Assembly (NCBI GenBank): GCA_964581365.1 | Contig: CAZOOF010000044.1 | Location: 1 to 19,109, forward strand | Length of the DNA stretch: 19,109 nucleotides | Reading direction: 5' to 3' | From: JAITWN01 sp964581365 | GTDB lineage: Bacteria > Pseudomonadota > Gammaproteobacteria > SZUA-140 | In this document: piece by piece, positions 1 through 7,235 of the stretch | How the letters are laid out: the number at the start of each line of letters is the position of its first letter | Numbering within the stretch: the stretch's first letter is position 1 | Made by a program: the position numbers and the translations under genes | The notes under the pieces: generated by a model | The model's input: the letters and a program-made list of their open reading frames with translations, nothing else | What the model was told of the DNA's origin: nothing | Database searches by the model: none

Positions 1-209
1 TCGCCGAGCACCCCGAAGAGTTGCGCCGGATCGCCGCCGCCGGGCGCGAGCGCGCGGATCACCTGTTCGCCGAAGAGGCCCATATCGCCCGGATCGAGTC
101 CCTCCTGATCCCCGGACTTGCGGATTCCGCGGTTAAGAATCCCGAGGCTGGATCTACCGTAGCACGAGTATTTGAGCCTGGCTGGAACGACATCGATACG
201 GCAACTTAG
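1..209 (+). CDS. Probable glycosyltransferase, C-terminal fragment (5' end outside window)
   Basis: This reading frame is open from the left edge (first full codon at base 3) and ends at TAG 207-209. The visible 68 or so residues begin AEHPEELRRIAAAGRERAD. A short helix reading hPEElrrIaaaGRera is typical of the extreme C-terminus of GT-B fold glycosyltransferases of the Glyco_trans_1 type, where it follows the nucleotide-sugar-binding half. No catalytic residue lies inside the window, so donor and acceptor cannot be stated. The last 20 or so residues, after IARIESLLIPGL, look like a non-conserved tail. Its 3' end faces the convergent Wzy/WaaL-type gene, and the following genes are also glycosyltransferases, which fits an LPS or polysaccharide role. 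The family call is an inference from a short segment. Confidence 0.5.
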   Translation, partial: AEHPEELRRIAAAGRERADHLFAEEAHIARIESLLIPGLADSAVKNPEAGSTVARVFEPGWNDIDTAT

Positions 210-332
210 TCACACCTGACGTGCCTCGAAGCGTATGAGCCGGTGCTTTATGCTTCACGGCCTCTCGTGAAAGGGATTCATTCGCCGTTGAGGGAATCGA
301 CGCGACAATCGTTTCGCGCAGGATATGGCCCT
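210..332. other. Convergent intergenic spacer with two weak hairpins
   Basis: This 123-base spacer separates two genes that converge. Two short dyads are visible. TTCACG at 254-259 pairs with CGTGAA at 266-271 across a 6-base loop. CGCGA at 301-305 pairs with TCGCG at 314-318 across an 8-base loop. Neither is followed by a convincing T run on either strand, so terminator function is only a possibility. No open frame of note and no promoter were recognised here. Confidence 0.3.
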
Positions 333-1691
333 TTATGCGTCGTCCAGCCTCACCTTACCCACTCGTGCCCGGAAGCTCATCGCATAGTGCACCAGCACGC
401 CCGCGGCAGCGAGATTGAAGATGAAGCGGCCGGAGGAATAGAACATGAATGATTCAAACGTGTTGACCACCAACCAGTAGGGCAGGAACGCCGCGTAGAA
501 CAGCAACACATCCACAGGCATATGGCCGGTACGCCAAGCCTGCACCGCAGCGCTGATCAGCCACCCGATCAGCGCCATCAGCACCGCCAGACCCGCAATG
601 CCATGCTGCGCCAGCAGATCGAGATAGGTATTATGCAAGTGACCGAATCTCCGCTTGATCCGATCCGGCAGCTGCTCCGATTGCTGGATGGCGATCACGC
701 TACCCTGCTTGCCCAGGCCCAGCCACGGGTACTGCGCTATCCAGTGTCCGGCGGCAACCCAGGTATGAATACGGACCCCAGTGCTATTGTACGGAATCTG
801 ATCCAGATCGCCCGAAAGCACGTGCTCTATCGTTTCACGTTCCTTATCCATGCGCTTGCCGATGTGATCGGCGAACAGGACCAGCTGCATGCCACCTATC
901 ACAAGCACGGCAAGCGCGCCCAGCGCCACCGTCCTCCCCGACCACGCACGGCCCTTACCCTTGCGCCGCAGCATCAGCGCCGTCACCAGCATAGCCAGGA
1001 CTCCAACCGATACAGCAATCCACACGCCACGCGTCTGAGTCACAATGACACCAGCCAGGCAGGTACCGAAGGGAATGACCCACAGTACGAATCGCTGCGC
1101 CGAGAAGCCGTGGCGCAGCACGATGCGGCCGAAAAAGGCGATCATTCCCAGCAGGCCGAAGCCGAATACCATCGCGGTATGCTGGGCGTTGAGCAGACCG
1201 AAATCCACGCGCGCACCGCTCAGGCCCGCCCTCCATTCCTGCCAGCCGGCACCGGTAATCCACGGAGCAAGGAGGAATCCAGCCAGACAGGCAGCCCACA
1301 GAACCAGTACGTTGTTCGTGCGGCCGATCAGCCAGGGAGTAATCAGGACGAACAGAAACCATCGCGCCAGGCGATCGATCTTCGGATGCTCTTCGCTGTA
1401 TCCAGGAAAGAGATCCAGCGAAACGTACCACGACAGGACCTGGACCAGAATCGCCAAGCCCAGCAACAGCAGCGGAGTCCTGGCGGGTCCTGCCTCACGG
1501 GACAGCAGGAGTACGAGCAGACCGGCGATCGCCAGAATGGTCTGAGCCTGTCCACCGATCTTGGGGACGGTGAGATAGAAGAAGGCGTACACCAGCAGAA
1601 CCGACAAGCCGCCGATGCGGAGAACCGAGTTGCGCACGCCCGCATCGTACCAGCGCCATGTCTCGGAAACGCGTCCCGGCTCAGCCATCAT
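333..1691 (-). CDS. O-antigen ligase/polymerase family (Wzy_C) membrane protein
   Basis: This 452-residue polytopic inner-membrane protein has about ten or more hydrophobic segments (for example SVLLVYAFFYLTV, then many Leu/Val/Ala-rich stretches). A large hydrophilic loop sits in the second half, followed by a closing pair of membrane segments. The loop holds the Wzy_C hallmarks: an Arg in TGVRIHTW, the YPWLGLGKQG turn, and HLHNTYLDLLAQHG, whose His matches the functionally important His of WaaL-type ligases. The family either ligates O-antigen to lipid A-core (WaaL) or polymerises repeat units (Wzy), and sequence alone does not separate these. In this LPS core locus a ligase is the likelier reading. 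The start is ATG 1691, with a second ATG at 1688. It is preceded by GAGGAG seven bases upstream and overlaps the stop of the upstream GT4 gene, which indicates translational coupling. The longer frame to 1766 lies inside the GT4 gene and is not needed. Confidence 0.8.
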   Translation of the reverse strand: MMAEPGRVSETWRWYDAGVRNSVLRIGGLSVLLVYAFFYLTVPKIGGQAQTILAIAGLLVLLLSREAGPARTPLLLLGLAILVQVLSWYVSLDLFPGYSEEHPKIDRLARWFLFVLITPWLIGRTNNVLVLWAACLAGFLLAPWITGAGWQEWRAGLSGARVDFGLLNAQHTAMVFGFGLLGMIAFFGRIVLRHGFSAQRFVLWVIPFGTCLAGVIVTQTRGVWIAVSVGVLAMLVTALMLRRKGKGRAWSGRTVALGALAVLVIGGMQLVLFADHIGKRMDKERETIEHVLSGDLDQIPYNSTGVRIHTWVAAGHWIAQYPWLGLGKQGSVIAIQQSEQLPDRIKRRFGHLHNTYLDLLAQHGIAGLAVLMALIGWLISAAVQAWRTGHMPVDVLLFYAAFLPYWLVVNTFESFMFYSSGRFIFNLAAAGVLVHYAMSFRARVGKVRLDDA

Positions 1692-2847
1692 GAACCTGCT
1701 CCTCTTGCGGCGACGCCAGAAACGCCGCGACGATCCGTGGCTCCTGAAAATCATCCAGCCACTCATCGCCTATCGGCGCCGGCGGATTCGCCAGCAAGGT
1801 TCTGATCTTCCCGGCCAGAGCGGAGGCATCCATCTCAGTCACCGCATCTCGCAGTGGTCCCTTGAGCACATCCCTGATCCCGCCCGGGCAATCAACCGCG
1901 ACGACCGGAGTGCCGCAGATCATCGCCTCGAGCAGCACCAGGCCGAATCCCTCATAATCCGAACTGAGAACAAAAAGACGTGCCGCGCGCATCCAGGGAT
2001 AGGGATTGCTCTTCTGGCCGACGAACTGCACCCTGTCCGCGATGCCGAGAGTGCGGGCCTGCTGCTCTAGGTCGCGGCGCAGGGGACCATCACCGACGAT
2101 CACCAGCAATTCCTCCGGCGCAGCCATCGCATAGGCTTCGAGCAGGCGTCGGTGTCCCTTCTGGGGAACCAGGCGCGCGACATTGAGAATGTAGGGCGTC
2201 TGGGGAATGTCCGGATCCTCCTCCAGCATGGAGCGCTGAATGTCATCGACCGGACATTGATTGAAGATCACGCGCAGGCTGGCCGGCCGGATACCCGTCT
2301 CCTCCAGACGCTGCTCCATCGAGCGGCGCACACCGGTGGAAACGCAGACCAGATGCCTGTCGCTGAACAGCAGGCGTGCCTCCAGCCGCCGAATCCAACG
2401 CGGAACCTCCGGACGAATCACGTTCTCCACAACGTAGACGTTGCGCTGGTCGCGAAAGGTCCAGAGATACTTGAAGGTACCGAGGCCCCGGAAAATTATC
2501 CGGTCGAACCGGCCATGCTCGGCCTCTATCCGTGCCACCCTTCGTCCGAGCAGCCACCCATTCAGCCAGCCGACCCAGATGTGGTGCGAGCGTGGAACCA
2601 GAACGCCCAGAATCAGGCGCGACAGCAGAAATGGAACGATCCCGATCCCGGTCGACAGAAGCCCCCGAAGCTGATCATAGCGATGAACCATGACGCCCGG
2701 CTCCGCTGGCAGGAGATCGTTCGGACGGACCCGACAGGTCAGGAGATGACTTTCATGGCCAGCGCGCGCGAAGGCGTCGGCCAGATTGACCGCCATCCGC
2801 TCCATGCCGCCCATCTTGAGCGAATGGATCACGACCAGGGTGCGCAT
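1681..2847 (-). CDS. Glycosyltransferase family 4 (GT-B, retaining)
   Basis: This 388-residue cytoplasmic or membrane-associated sugar transferase has a complete GT-B fold. Its N-terminus, MRTLVVIHSLKMGGMERMAVNL, has the glycine-rich loop and acceptor-domain opening typical of GT4. The donor half begins near residue 219 (YILNVARLVPQKGH) and continues with VGDGPLR (251-257). It contains the EX7E motif Glu299 to Glu307 within EGFGLVLLEAMICGTPVV, followed by PGGIRDVL. Such enzymes transfer a sugar from a nucleotide donor with retention of configuration; the actual sugar is not inferable. It lies 139 bases downstream of the GT2 gene on the same strand and overlaps the Wzy/WaaL-type gene, so the three are probably one leftward transcript. 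The start at ATG 2847 has no strong ribosome-binding site, but it begins exactly at the first beta strand expected for the family. Confidence 0.88.
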   Translation of the reverse strand: MRTLVVIHSLKMGGMERMAVNLADAFARAGHESHLLTCRVRPNDLLPAEPGVMVHRYDQLRGLLSTGIGIVPFLLSRLILGVLVPRSHHIWVGWLNGWLLGRRVARIEAEHGRFDRIIFRGLGTFKYLWTFRDQRNVYVVENVIRPEVPRWIRRLEARLLFSDRHLVCVSTGVRRSMEQRLEETGIRPASLRVIFNQCPVDDIQRSMLEEDPDIPQTPYILNVARLVPQKGHRRLLEAYAMAAPEELLVIVGDGPLRRDLEQQARTLGIADRVQFVGQKSNPYPWMRAARLFVLSSDYEGFGLVLLEAMICGTPVVAVDCPGGIRDVLKGPLRDAVTEMDASALAGKIRTLLANPPAPIGDEWLDDFQEPRIVAAFLASPQEEQVHDG

Positions 2848-2986
2848 GCTTCGGACTCTGGCCGGCCGCTTCGGGCGAATACCGGAATACGCAGGGGAAA
2901 CGGCGGGCTATTCATCGACGCGCCAATCACACCTCGGAATGGCGGCATCGCCGGCGGAGGCCTGGAGCCACTTGACGATGTGCCGG

Positions 2987-3835
2987 CTAGACCGGTCTGT
3001 CGACCGGACCATCGGTATCCTTGATGATTCCGTTCGCGGCCCAGGTGGAGCGCCGGCGCCGGACTTCACCACGAATCGATTTGTTTTTTGCCAGGATCCG
3101 GCTATCGCGGTAACTGCGCTCATGATCCAGATGCAGGCAGATGGCGCTGTAACGAATCTGCCTGGACTTGATCCCGCTGTTCCACAGACGCTCACCGAAT
3201 TCACGATCGAGTCCGCCATACTGCATGTCTTCATTGAAGCCGTTGATGCCACGCAGATCTCTGGTCCACCCCGAGCTGTTCATGCCGTTCCAGGTTGCGG
3301 CAGTAGGAGTGATCGCGTTCAGGATCGACTTGAACGTCGACGATCCGATGAGCTTCCACAGCTTGTGATTCGAGGGCTGGCCCTGCGAGATCAGCCAGCG
3401 GCGATCGAATATGCGCCCGGACCGGATATCGTCTTCGCCGATCAGATCTGAAACCTTCTTGGTCAGCTTGATATAGCCTCCCGAAAGAAAGTACCCGGCT
3501 CGCGCTTCGCGCGCATGTACGGCAACGAAATTGCGCTCCGGAATGCAATCCCCATCGGTGAAAATCAGGTATTCACAATCGGTCTGGGAAATCGCCTTGT
3601 TCAGGATGGCGCACTTCCTGAAGCCGCGGTCCTCATGCCATACATGGTCCAACCTGAGCCGGCCGTGGGCGCGAAACTGCTCGATCAGGTCCCGGGTCTC
3701 ACTGGTGGATCCATCATCCGCGATTATCAGCCGGAAGTCGGCGTGAGTCTGCTGCTCATAGCCAATCAGAACCTTGGCCAGCCATCGCGGCGAGTTATAT
3801 GTCGTGACCACTACGCCGATACTAGCGGGTGCCAT
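2987..3835 (-). CDS. Glycosyltransferase family 2 (GT-A, inverting)
   Basis: This 282-residue GT-A glycosyltransferase starts directly at the nucleotide-binding strand (MAPASIGVVVTTYNS). Next come IIADDGS (38-43), the metal- and nucleotide-binding DGD at 94-96 (YLIFTDGDC) and a later GINGFNEDMQYGGLDREF segment. That last segment matches the acceptor/catalytic ED-containing half (galactosyltransferase C-terminal type). ATG 3835 was chosen because AAGG lies eight bases upstream and the fold begins at once. An ATG at 3880 would add 15 unneeded residues with poor ribosome-binding context. It is a paralogue of the divergent GT2 at 4036-4959, sharing IIADDGST, HVW-(HE/QD)D, a Gly-Phe/Tyr-Arg stretch and DGDC in the same order. 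The sugar and linkage are unknown; a role in the LPS outer core is inferred from the neighbours. Local GC looks lower than in the flanking core genes (see findings). Confidence 0.85.
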   Translation of the reverse strand: MAPASIGVVVTTYNSPRWLAKVLIGYEQQTHADFRLIIADDGSTSETRDLIEQFRAHGRLRLDHVWHEDRGFRKCAILNKAISQTDCEYLIFTDGDCIPERNFVAVHAREARAGYFLSGGYIKLTKKVSDLIGEDDIRSGRIFDRRWLISQGQPSNHKLWKLIGSSTFKSILNAITPTAATWNGMNSSGWTRDLRGINGFNEDMQYGGLDREFGERLWNSGIKSRQIRYSAICLHLDHERSYRDSRILAKNKSIRGEVRRRRSTWAANGIIKDTDGPVDRPV

Positions 3836-3893
3836 TACGTCAACCTTCACTTGCAACGACCCGCCACGGACGGGAACCATGGATTGCCATCCG

Positions 3894-3908
3894 TCCTATT
3901 TTATAGGA
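3894..3908. promoter_or_regulatory. A/T-rich palindrome at the leftward -10 region (possible operator)
   Basis: TCCTAT at 3894-3899 and ATAGGA at 3903-3908 are perfect inverted copies around a TTT centre. The dyad overlaps the candidate leftward -10 hexamer in the divergent GT2/GT2 spacer. It could be bound by a regulator or could simply be an incidental -10 palindrome; nothing in the window identifies a regulator. Confidence 0.25.
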
Positions 3909-3928
3909 TATGGGTCTCAGTGTGCGAA
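3900..3928 (-). promoter_or_regulatory. Candidate sigma70 promoter for the leftward GT2-GT4-Wzy/WaaL genes
   Basis: Read leftward, the -35 is TTCGCA (3928-3923), which keeps four of six consensus bases. The spacer is 17 bases and the -10 is TATAAA (3905-3900), with five of six. It lies about 65 bases upstream of the chosen GT2 start. The -10 sits inside the A/T-rich palindrome at 3894-3908. This is a consensus match only, with no transcript evidence. Confidence 0.45.
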
Positions 3929-3966
3929 ATTCCGGCTGCGACGCAATCGTCGCCTCCGCCGGGCGG

Positions 3967-3996
3967 TTGACAGTCATATCTAAGGGTCGGTAGATT
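3967..3996 (+). promoter_or_regulatory. Candidate sigma70 promoter for the rightward GT2
   Basis: A perfect -35 TTGACA (3967-3972) is followed after 18 bases by TAGATT (3991-3996), which keeps four of six -10 consensus bases. Initiation would fall near 4003, giving a leader of about 30 bases before ATG 4036. This is the best-matching promoter in the window for the rightward direction. Confidence 0.55.
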
Positions 3997-4035
3997 CCCC
4001 GTCTGGCCGCCGCAATCCATCCATTGACACCCCCC

Positions 4036-4959
4036 ATGACTTCGATCAGCGCATGCCCCAAGCAATCATCATCCCCGCAGGTATCGCTGATCATCACGTT
4101 TTACAATAAGCTCGACTATCTGAAGCTCGTCCTGGCCTCAATAGAGCAGCAGACTTTCACCAGCTTCGAGGTCATAATCGCCGACGACGGCTCGACCAGA
4201 GATGTAGTGGATGAGCTGGAAGGATATTGTCGGCAGATGCCTTTCCCCATAAGCCACGTCTGGCAGGACGACATCGGCTATCGCCGCAGCAGGATTATCA
4301 ACGAGGCGGCCAAAGTGGCACGCGGCAATTACCTGATCATTATCGACGGCGACTGCCTGCTGCACCCCCGCTTCATCGAGGAGCACTACTTAAATCGTAA
4401 CGAACGGTACTGTCTCACCGGCAGGAGAGTCAACCTCTCGGAGGCGCATTCCGCCATGCTGACAGATGCGCAGATTCGTGCCAGAGGCATGAAGGGCATA
4501 AGGCGACGGGCGCTCATGGACGCGCTGATCGGGCGCGCCACCCGTGTAGAGGATGGCATATACCTTCGCTCCACCCGGTTACGCAAATGGCGCAACCGGC
4601 GGCCAGCCGGGCTGCTGGGCTGCAATATGTCTCTGCATCGCAGCAATCTGTTCAAGGTCAACGGCTTCGATGAGCGTTATGTGCGCTACGGCTACGAGGA
4701 AAGCGATCTGGAACTGCGTCTTGAAATCCTGGGTGTGACGCCGGTATCGCTGAAAAACATCGCGATTCAGTATCACCTATATCACCCATCCAGGCGAGTT
4801 GAAGCGGATATCGAATTCAATCTGGCTCTGCTTGAAGCTACGAGACAGCGCGGCGCATATTACACGGAGCATGGCATAGTCGGGCGCGAAGAGCGTGAAC
4901 TCATCGAGCACCCGAGCGATTTCGCTGCCCACAGCGCCGTAGCCGCCGCTCCGAGATGA
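4036..4959 (+). CDS. Glycosyltransferase family 2 (GT-A), paralogue of the divergent GT2
   Basis: This 307-residue GT-A enzyme has a short polar N-terminus followed by VSLIITFYN, IIADDGS (48-53), the DGD metal site at 104-106 (IIIDGDC) and a C-terminal half with LLGCNMSLHRSN. It then has GFDERYVRYGYEESDLELR, the pattern of the acceptor/catalytic base region in galactosyltransferase-C-type GT2 enzymes. The residues needed for GT2 catalysis appear present. The frame is also open from TTG 4024, twelve bases upstream. ATG 4036 is preferred as the ordinary start codon, although neither has a clear Shine-Dalgarno sequence. It diverges from the paralogous GT2 and lies 105 bases upstream of waaA on the same strand, so the two may be cotranscribed. 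Codon use is less GC-biased than in waaA, suggesting a variable outer-core cassette. The sugar specificity is unknown. Confidence 0.87.
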   Translation: MTSISACPKQSSSPQVSLIITFYNKLDYLKLVLASIEQQTFTSFEVIIADDGSTRDVVDELEGYCRQMPFPISHVWQDDIGYRRSRIINEAAKVARGNYLIIIDGDCLLHPRFIEEHYLNRNERYCLTGRRVNLSEAHSAMLTDAQIRARGMKGIRRRALMDALIGRATRVEDGIYLRSTRLRKWRNRRPAGLLGCNMSLHRSNLFKVNGFDERYVRYGYEESDLELRLEILGVTPVSLKNIAIQYHLYHPSRRVEADIEFNLALLEATRQRGAYYTEHGIVGREERELIEHPSDFAAHSAVAAAPR

Positions 4960-5064
4960 AACGAGATGGAATGGCGACCGGTTCCCGCGAAAGTGCCGAA
5001 TCGTCAAAATAACCATTCTCCGCACAGAAAGTGTAGGCCGGAATCCGTCAGGCGGAACTCATAA

Positions 5065-6327
5065 GTGACGGGAAAGCACGCTCCCGACTGGCGCTACCGT
5101 CTACTGGCCCCGCTCGCGACGCCAGCGCTGGCTGCGCATGCCCTGTGGCAGGCACGCCGCGGCGGCGGCGTCCGGCTGATCCGCGAACGCATAGGCTGGC
5201 CCCCCTCCCACCGCCATGATCGACCGGTATGGATCCACATGTCCTCGGTGGGAGAGGTGAATGCCGCTCAGCCGCTGATCACTGCGCTGCGCAAGCGCTA
5301 TCCGGATGTGCCGCTGCTACTGACCACTTTCACGCCCACGGGCGCGGCGACGGTCCAGCGGCATTTCGGCGCCGATATCGAGCACCGATACCTTCCCACG
5401 GATCTCAGCGGCCCGACGAGGCGTTTTCTCGGAGGCGCCGCTCCTCGCTGCGCAATCATCATGGAAACCGAGATCTGGCCGCGACTTTTCGCTGAATGCC
5501 GGCGCATGGGTATTCCGGTCATCATCGCCAACGGCCGCCTGTCGCGCCGGACGCTGGGGCGCCCGGCCTGGATGCAGACCATCATTCGCCGCGCCCTGAG
5601 CAATGTGGAACTGATCCTGGCGCGCTCGGAAGCGGATGCTGCCAGCTTCGCCCGGCTGGGTGTCTCTGCCGAGCGCATTCGTGTCATCGACAATCTCAAG
5701 TTCGCTGGTGGCGCCAGCGCCGGCGAACCAATCCAGCTGCCGCGACCCTATGTCGTCGCTGCCTCCACCCATGAAGACGAGGAATGGCAGATTGCGCGCG
5801 CGTGGTGCGCATCCGGGCTCACCGCCACGCACCTGCTGGTGATCGTCCCCCGGCATCCGGATCGCCGCGAAGCCATTCTGCGGCGTCTGCGTGAACTGCC
5901 TGCCACCATCGCCGTGCGCAGCGCGAGAGACCCGGTCGACAGCGATACCGGCATTTATCTGGCGGACACCTTCGGCGAATTGCGGAATTTCATCGCCGGG
6001 TCCGAACTGGTACTGACTGGCGGAACGCTGGTGCCGCGCGGCGGCCAGAACGTGATCGAAGCTGCTCGCGCCGCCAGAGTGACCATCTTCGGACCGCACA
6101 TGGAGAACTTTGCCGAGGAGCGCTCACTGCTGCTCGAGCATCAGGCCGCGGTGGAAGTGAACGATGCACCGGCCATGATCCAGCGCACCGCGGCGCTGCT
6201 CGACGACCGGAAGACACTGAACGAGATGGGATCGCGCGCGCGGCTCGCCGTGGAATCGCGTGGGGATATCGTCGGCCGCTACCTGGATAACCTCGCCCCC
6301 TGGCTGCTGCGCAATCCGCGGTCATGA
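5065..6327 (+). CDS. waaA: 3-deoxy-D-manno-octulosonic acid (Kdo) transferase
   Basis: WaaA (KdtA) moves Kdo from CMP-Kdo to lipid IVA at the inner leaflet of the inner membrane, the first committed inner-core step. The protein has 420 residues, the normal family length. A weakly hydrophobic N-terminal anchor (LLAPLATPALAAHALW) is followed by IHMSSVGEVNAAQPL with the conserved Glu64 catalytic base. Next come LLLTTFTPTG, the diagnostic METEIWP (133-139) and VIIANGRLS. The late phosphate-binding loop reads VPRGGQNVIEAA, where most family members have GGHN. The start is GTG 5065, with AGGCGG nine bases upstream; no earlier in-frame start precedes the conserved N-terminus. KdkA in the neighbouring gene suggests the Kdo may be phosphorylated. 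Whether this WaaA adds one or two Kdo residues cannot be read from sequence. Confidence 0.95.
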   Translation: MTGKHAPDWRYRLLAPLATPALAAHALWQARRGGGVRLIRERIGWPPSHRHDRPVWIHMSSVGEVNAAQPLITALRKRYPDVPLLLTTFTPTGAATVQRHFGADIEHRYLPTDLSGPTRRFLGGAAPRCAIIMETEIWPRLFAECRRMGIPVIIANGRLSRRTLGRPAWMQTIIRRALSNVELILARSEADAASFARLGVSAERIRVIDNLKFAGGASAGEPIQLPRPYVVAASTHEDEEWQIARAWCASGLTATHLLVIVPRHPDRREAILRRLRELPATIAVRSARDPVDSDTGIYLADTFGELRNFIAGSELVLTGGTLVPRGGQNVIEAARAARVTIFGPHMENFAEERSLLLEHQAAVEVNDAPAMIQRTAALLDDRKTLNEMGSRARLAVESRGDIVGRYLDNLAPWLLRNPRS

Positions 6328-6330
6328 AGG

Positions 6331-6359
6331 TCTCCGCCTGCCCGCCGGGTGGGTGGAGA
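6331..6359. terminator. Strong hairpin between convergent waaA and kdkA
   Basis: TCTCC (6331-6335) and the following 8 bases pair with GGGTGGGT (6347-6354) and GGAGA (6355-6359). This gives a stem of about 13 bp, including three G-U pairs, closed by a three-base loop. It fills nearly the whole 32-base gap between the two stop codons and so could act on both transcripts. No T tract follows on either strand, so an intrinsic terminator in the strict sense is doubtful. A transcript-end-stabilising or Rho-assisted hairpin is equally possible. Confidence 0.5.
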
Positions 6360-7151
6360 TCAAGAATCAGATGGCAGATCCCTATCGTGGCTGAGCCGCG
6401 GCTCCTCGCGATCCGGGACAGTGGCATAGCCGTCGATCAGCCAGTCCCAGGCCTGGTCCTCGAAGCGGAACATGATGTCTGCGGCAGCGAACTTATCGAG
6501 TGAACGACGCAGGCGCTCGAGGTTGGACTGCTGCCAGCGTCCGCGACCGGGCATGCGCCGGGCCTGATCGAAATCGAGCAGAAACACCTTGCCGCCGTCG
6601 TCGAGGAGGATGTTGCGCGCATTCAGATCGGCATGCCGGACGCCGGCGGCGTGCAGCCGGGCGATCGCCGCTCCCAGCTCGCGCCACGTCTCCTCGGGCA
6701 GAGCCCAGCGCCCCAGCAGATCGGCCAGGGTCCAGACGCGGGGCAGGCGCAGGGTCACCAGATCAGCGGTGTAGAAGAGGCCGTGGCGACGCACCCGGGC
6801 GGCGATGGGGCGCGGCACCGCCAGTCCCCGCTCATGCATCCACGCCAGCAGATGCCACTCGCGCCAGGCGCGGGTGCGGGCAAGGCCGGTCCAGACATAG
6901 CGATCATCGCTGAGCCGCGCCACCAGCCCGCCGCGCCGGTAGTGCCTCAGCACGTACTCTGATTCGCCATAGCGAAAGATGCAGACTTGACCACGACCGG
7001 CCGCGGCCCCGAGCACGGCCCGGCGGCTCTCCCAATGATCCGGGTCAAAGAAGCTGCTCTCGGGCGCCGTGATGATGCTGCCATCGTAAAGCAGGTATTC
7101 GTTTCCGCGCCGCAGCTCCATCGGTGCAGCCGCCGATCCCTCCTTCGACAT
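6360..7151 (-). CDS. kdkA: 3-deoxy-D-manno-octulosonic acid (Kdo) kinase
   Basis: KdkA phosphorylates the 4-hydroxyl of lipid A-linked Kdo using ATP and is a small protein-kinase-like enzyme on the cytoplasmic face. The match to the known family is extended: NEYLLYD, the FFDPDHW segment, LRHYRRGGLVARLSDDRY, PVPRPIAAR-type text (AVPRPIAAR), ETWRELG and the catalytic loop HADLNARNILLD. The metal-binding FLLDFDQAR and NLERLRRSLDKF close the series. In the 263-residue form the catalytic Asp lies near 175 and the DFD near 193-195. ATG 7151 is one of four in-frame starts (7190, 7181, 7151, 7121). It has AAAGAG close upstream and leaves only a short leader before the conserved region, but the choice is uncertain. 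Convergence with waaA and divergence from the DUF6165-GT9 pair place it in an inner-core module. Confidence 0.92.
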   Translation of the reverse strand: MSKEGSAAAPMELRRGNEYLLYDGSIITAPESSFFDPDHWESRRAVLGAAAGRGQVCIFRYGESEYVLRHYRRGGLVARLSDDRYVWTGLARTRAWREWHLLAWMHERGLAVPRPIAARVRRHGLFYTADLVTLRLPRVWTLADLLGRWALPEETWRELGAAIARLHAAGVRHADLNARNILLDDGGKVFLLDFDQARRMPGRGRWQQSNLERLRRSLDKFAAADIMFRFEDQAWDWLIDGYATVPDREEPRLSHDRDLPSDS

Positions 7152-7200
7152 TGGCTCTTTTCCGCTCCCGTCCGGTAACATAGACGCCATTATCGCAGAC

Positions 7201-7214
7201 CCGGCGGCCGCCGG
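7201..7214. promoter_or_regulatory. Perfect 14-bp GC palindrome in the kdkA/DUF6165 divergent spacer
   Basis: CCGGCGGCCGCCGG reads the same on both strands and lies 22 bases upstream of the DUF6165 start codon, between two divergent genes. It could be an operator. In GC-rich DNA such a run of GGC/GCC units can also arise by chance, so confidence is low. Confidence 0.2.
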
Positions 7215-7235
7215 CCGACATTCACGGACTCATTC

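Noticed and set aside
522..1805. 427-codon rightward open frame opposite the Wzy/WaaL-type gene
   Set aside because: It is antisense to a well-supported membrane protein and to the end of the GT4 gene. Its translation is rich in Gln, His and Arg with no recognisable domain, as expected from the complement of a GC-rich coding sequence.
2152..3024. 290-codon rightward open frame opposite the GT4 gene
   Set aside because: The GT4 motifs on the other strand account for the open frame; the antisense product is low in conserved hydrophobic pattern.
5317..6099. 260-codon leftward open frame opposite waaA
   Set aside because: It is a shadow of waaA. The codon-position GC bias follows the waaA frame.
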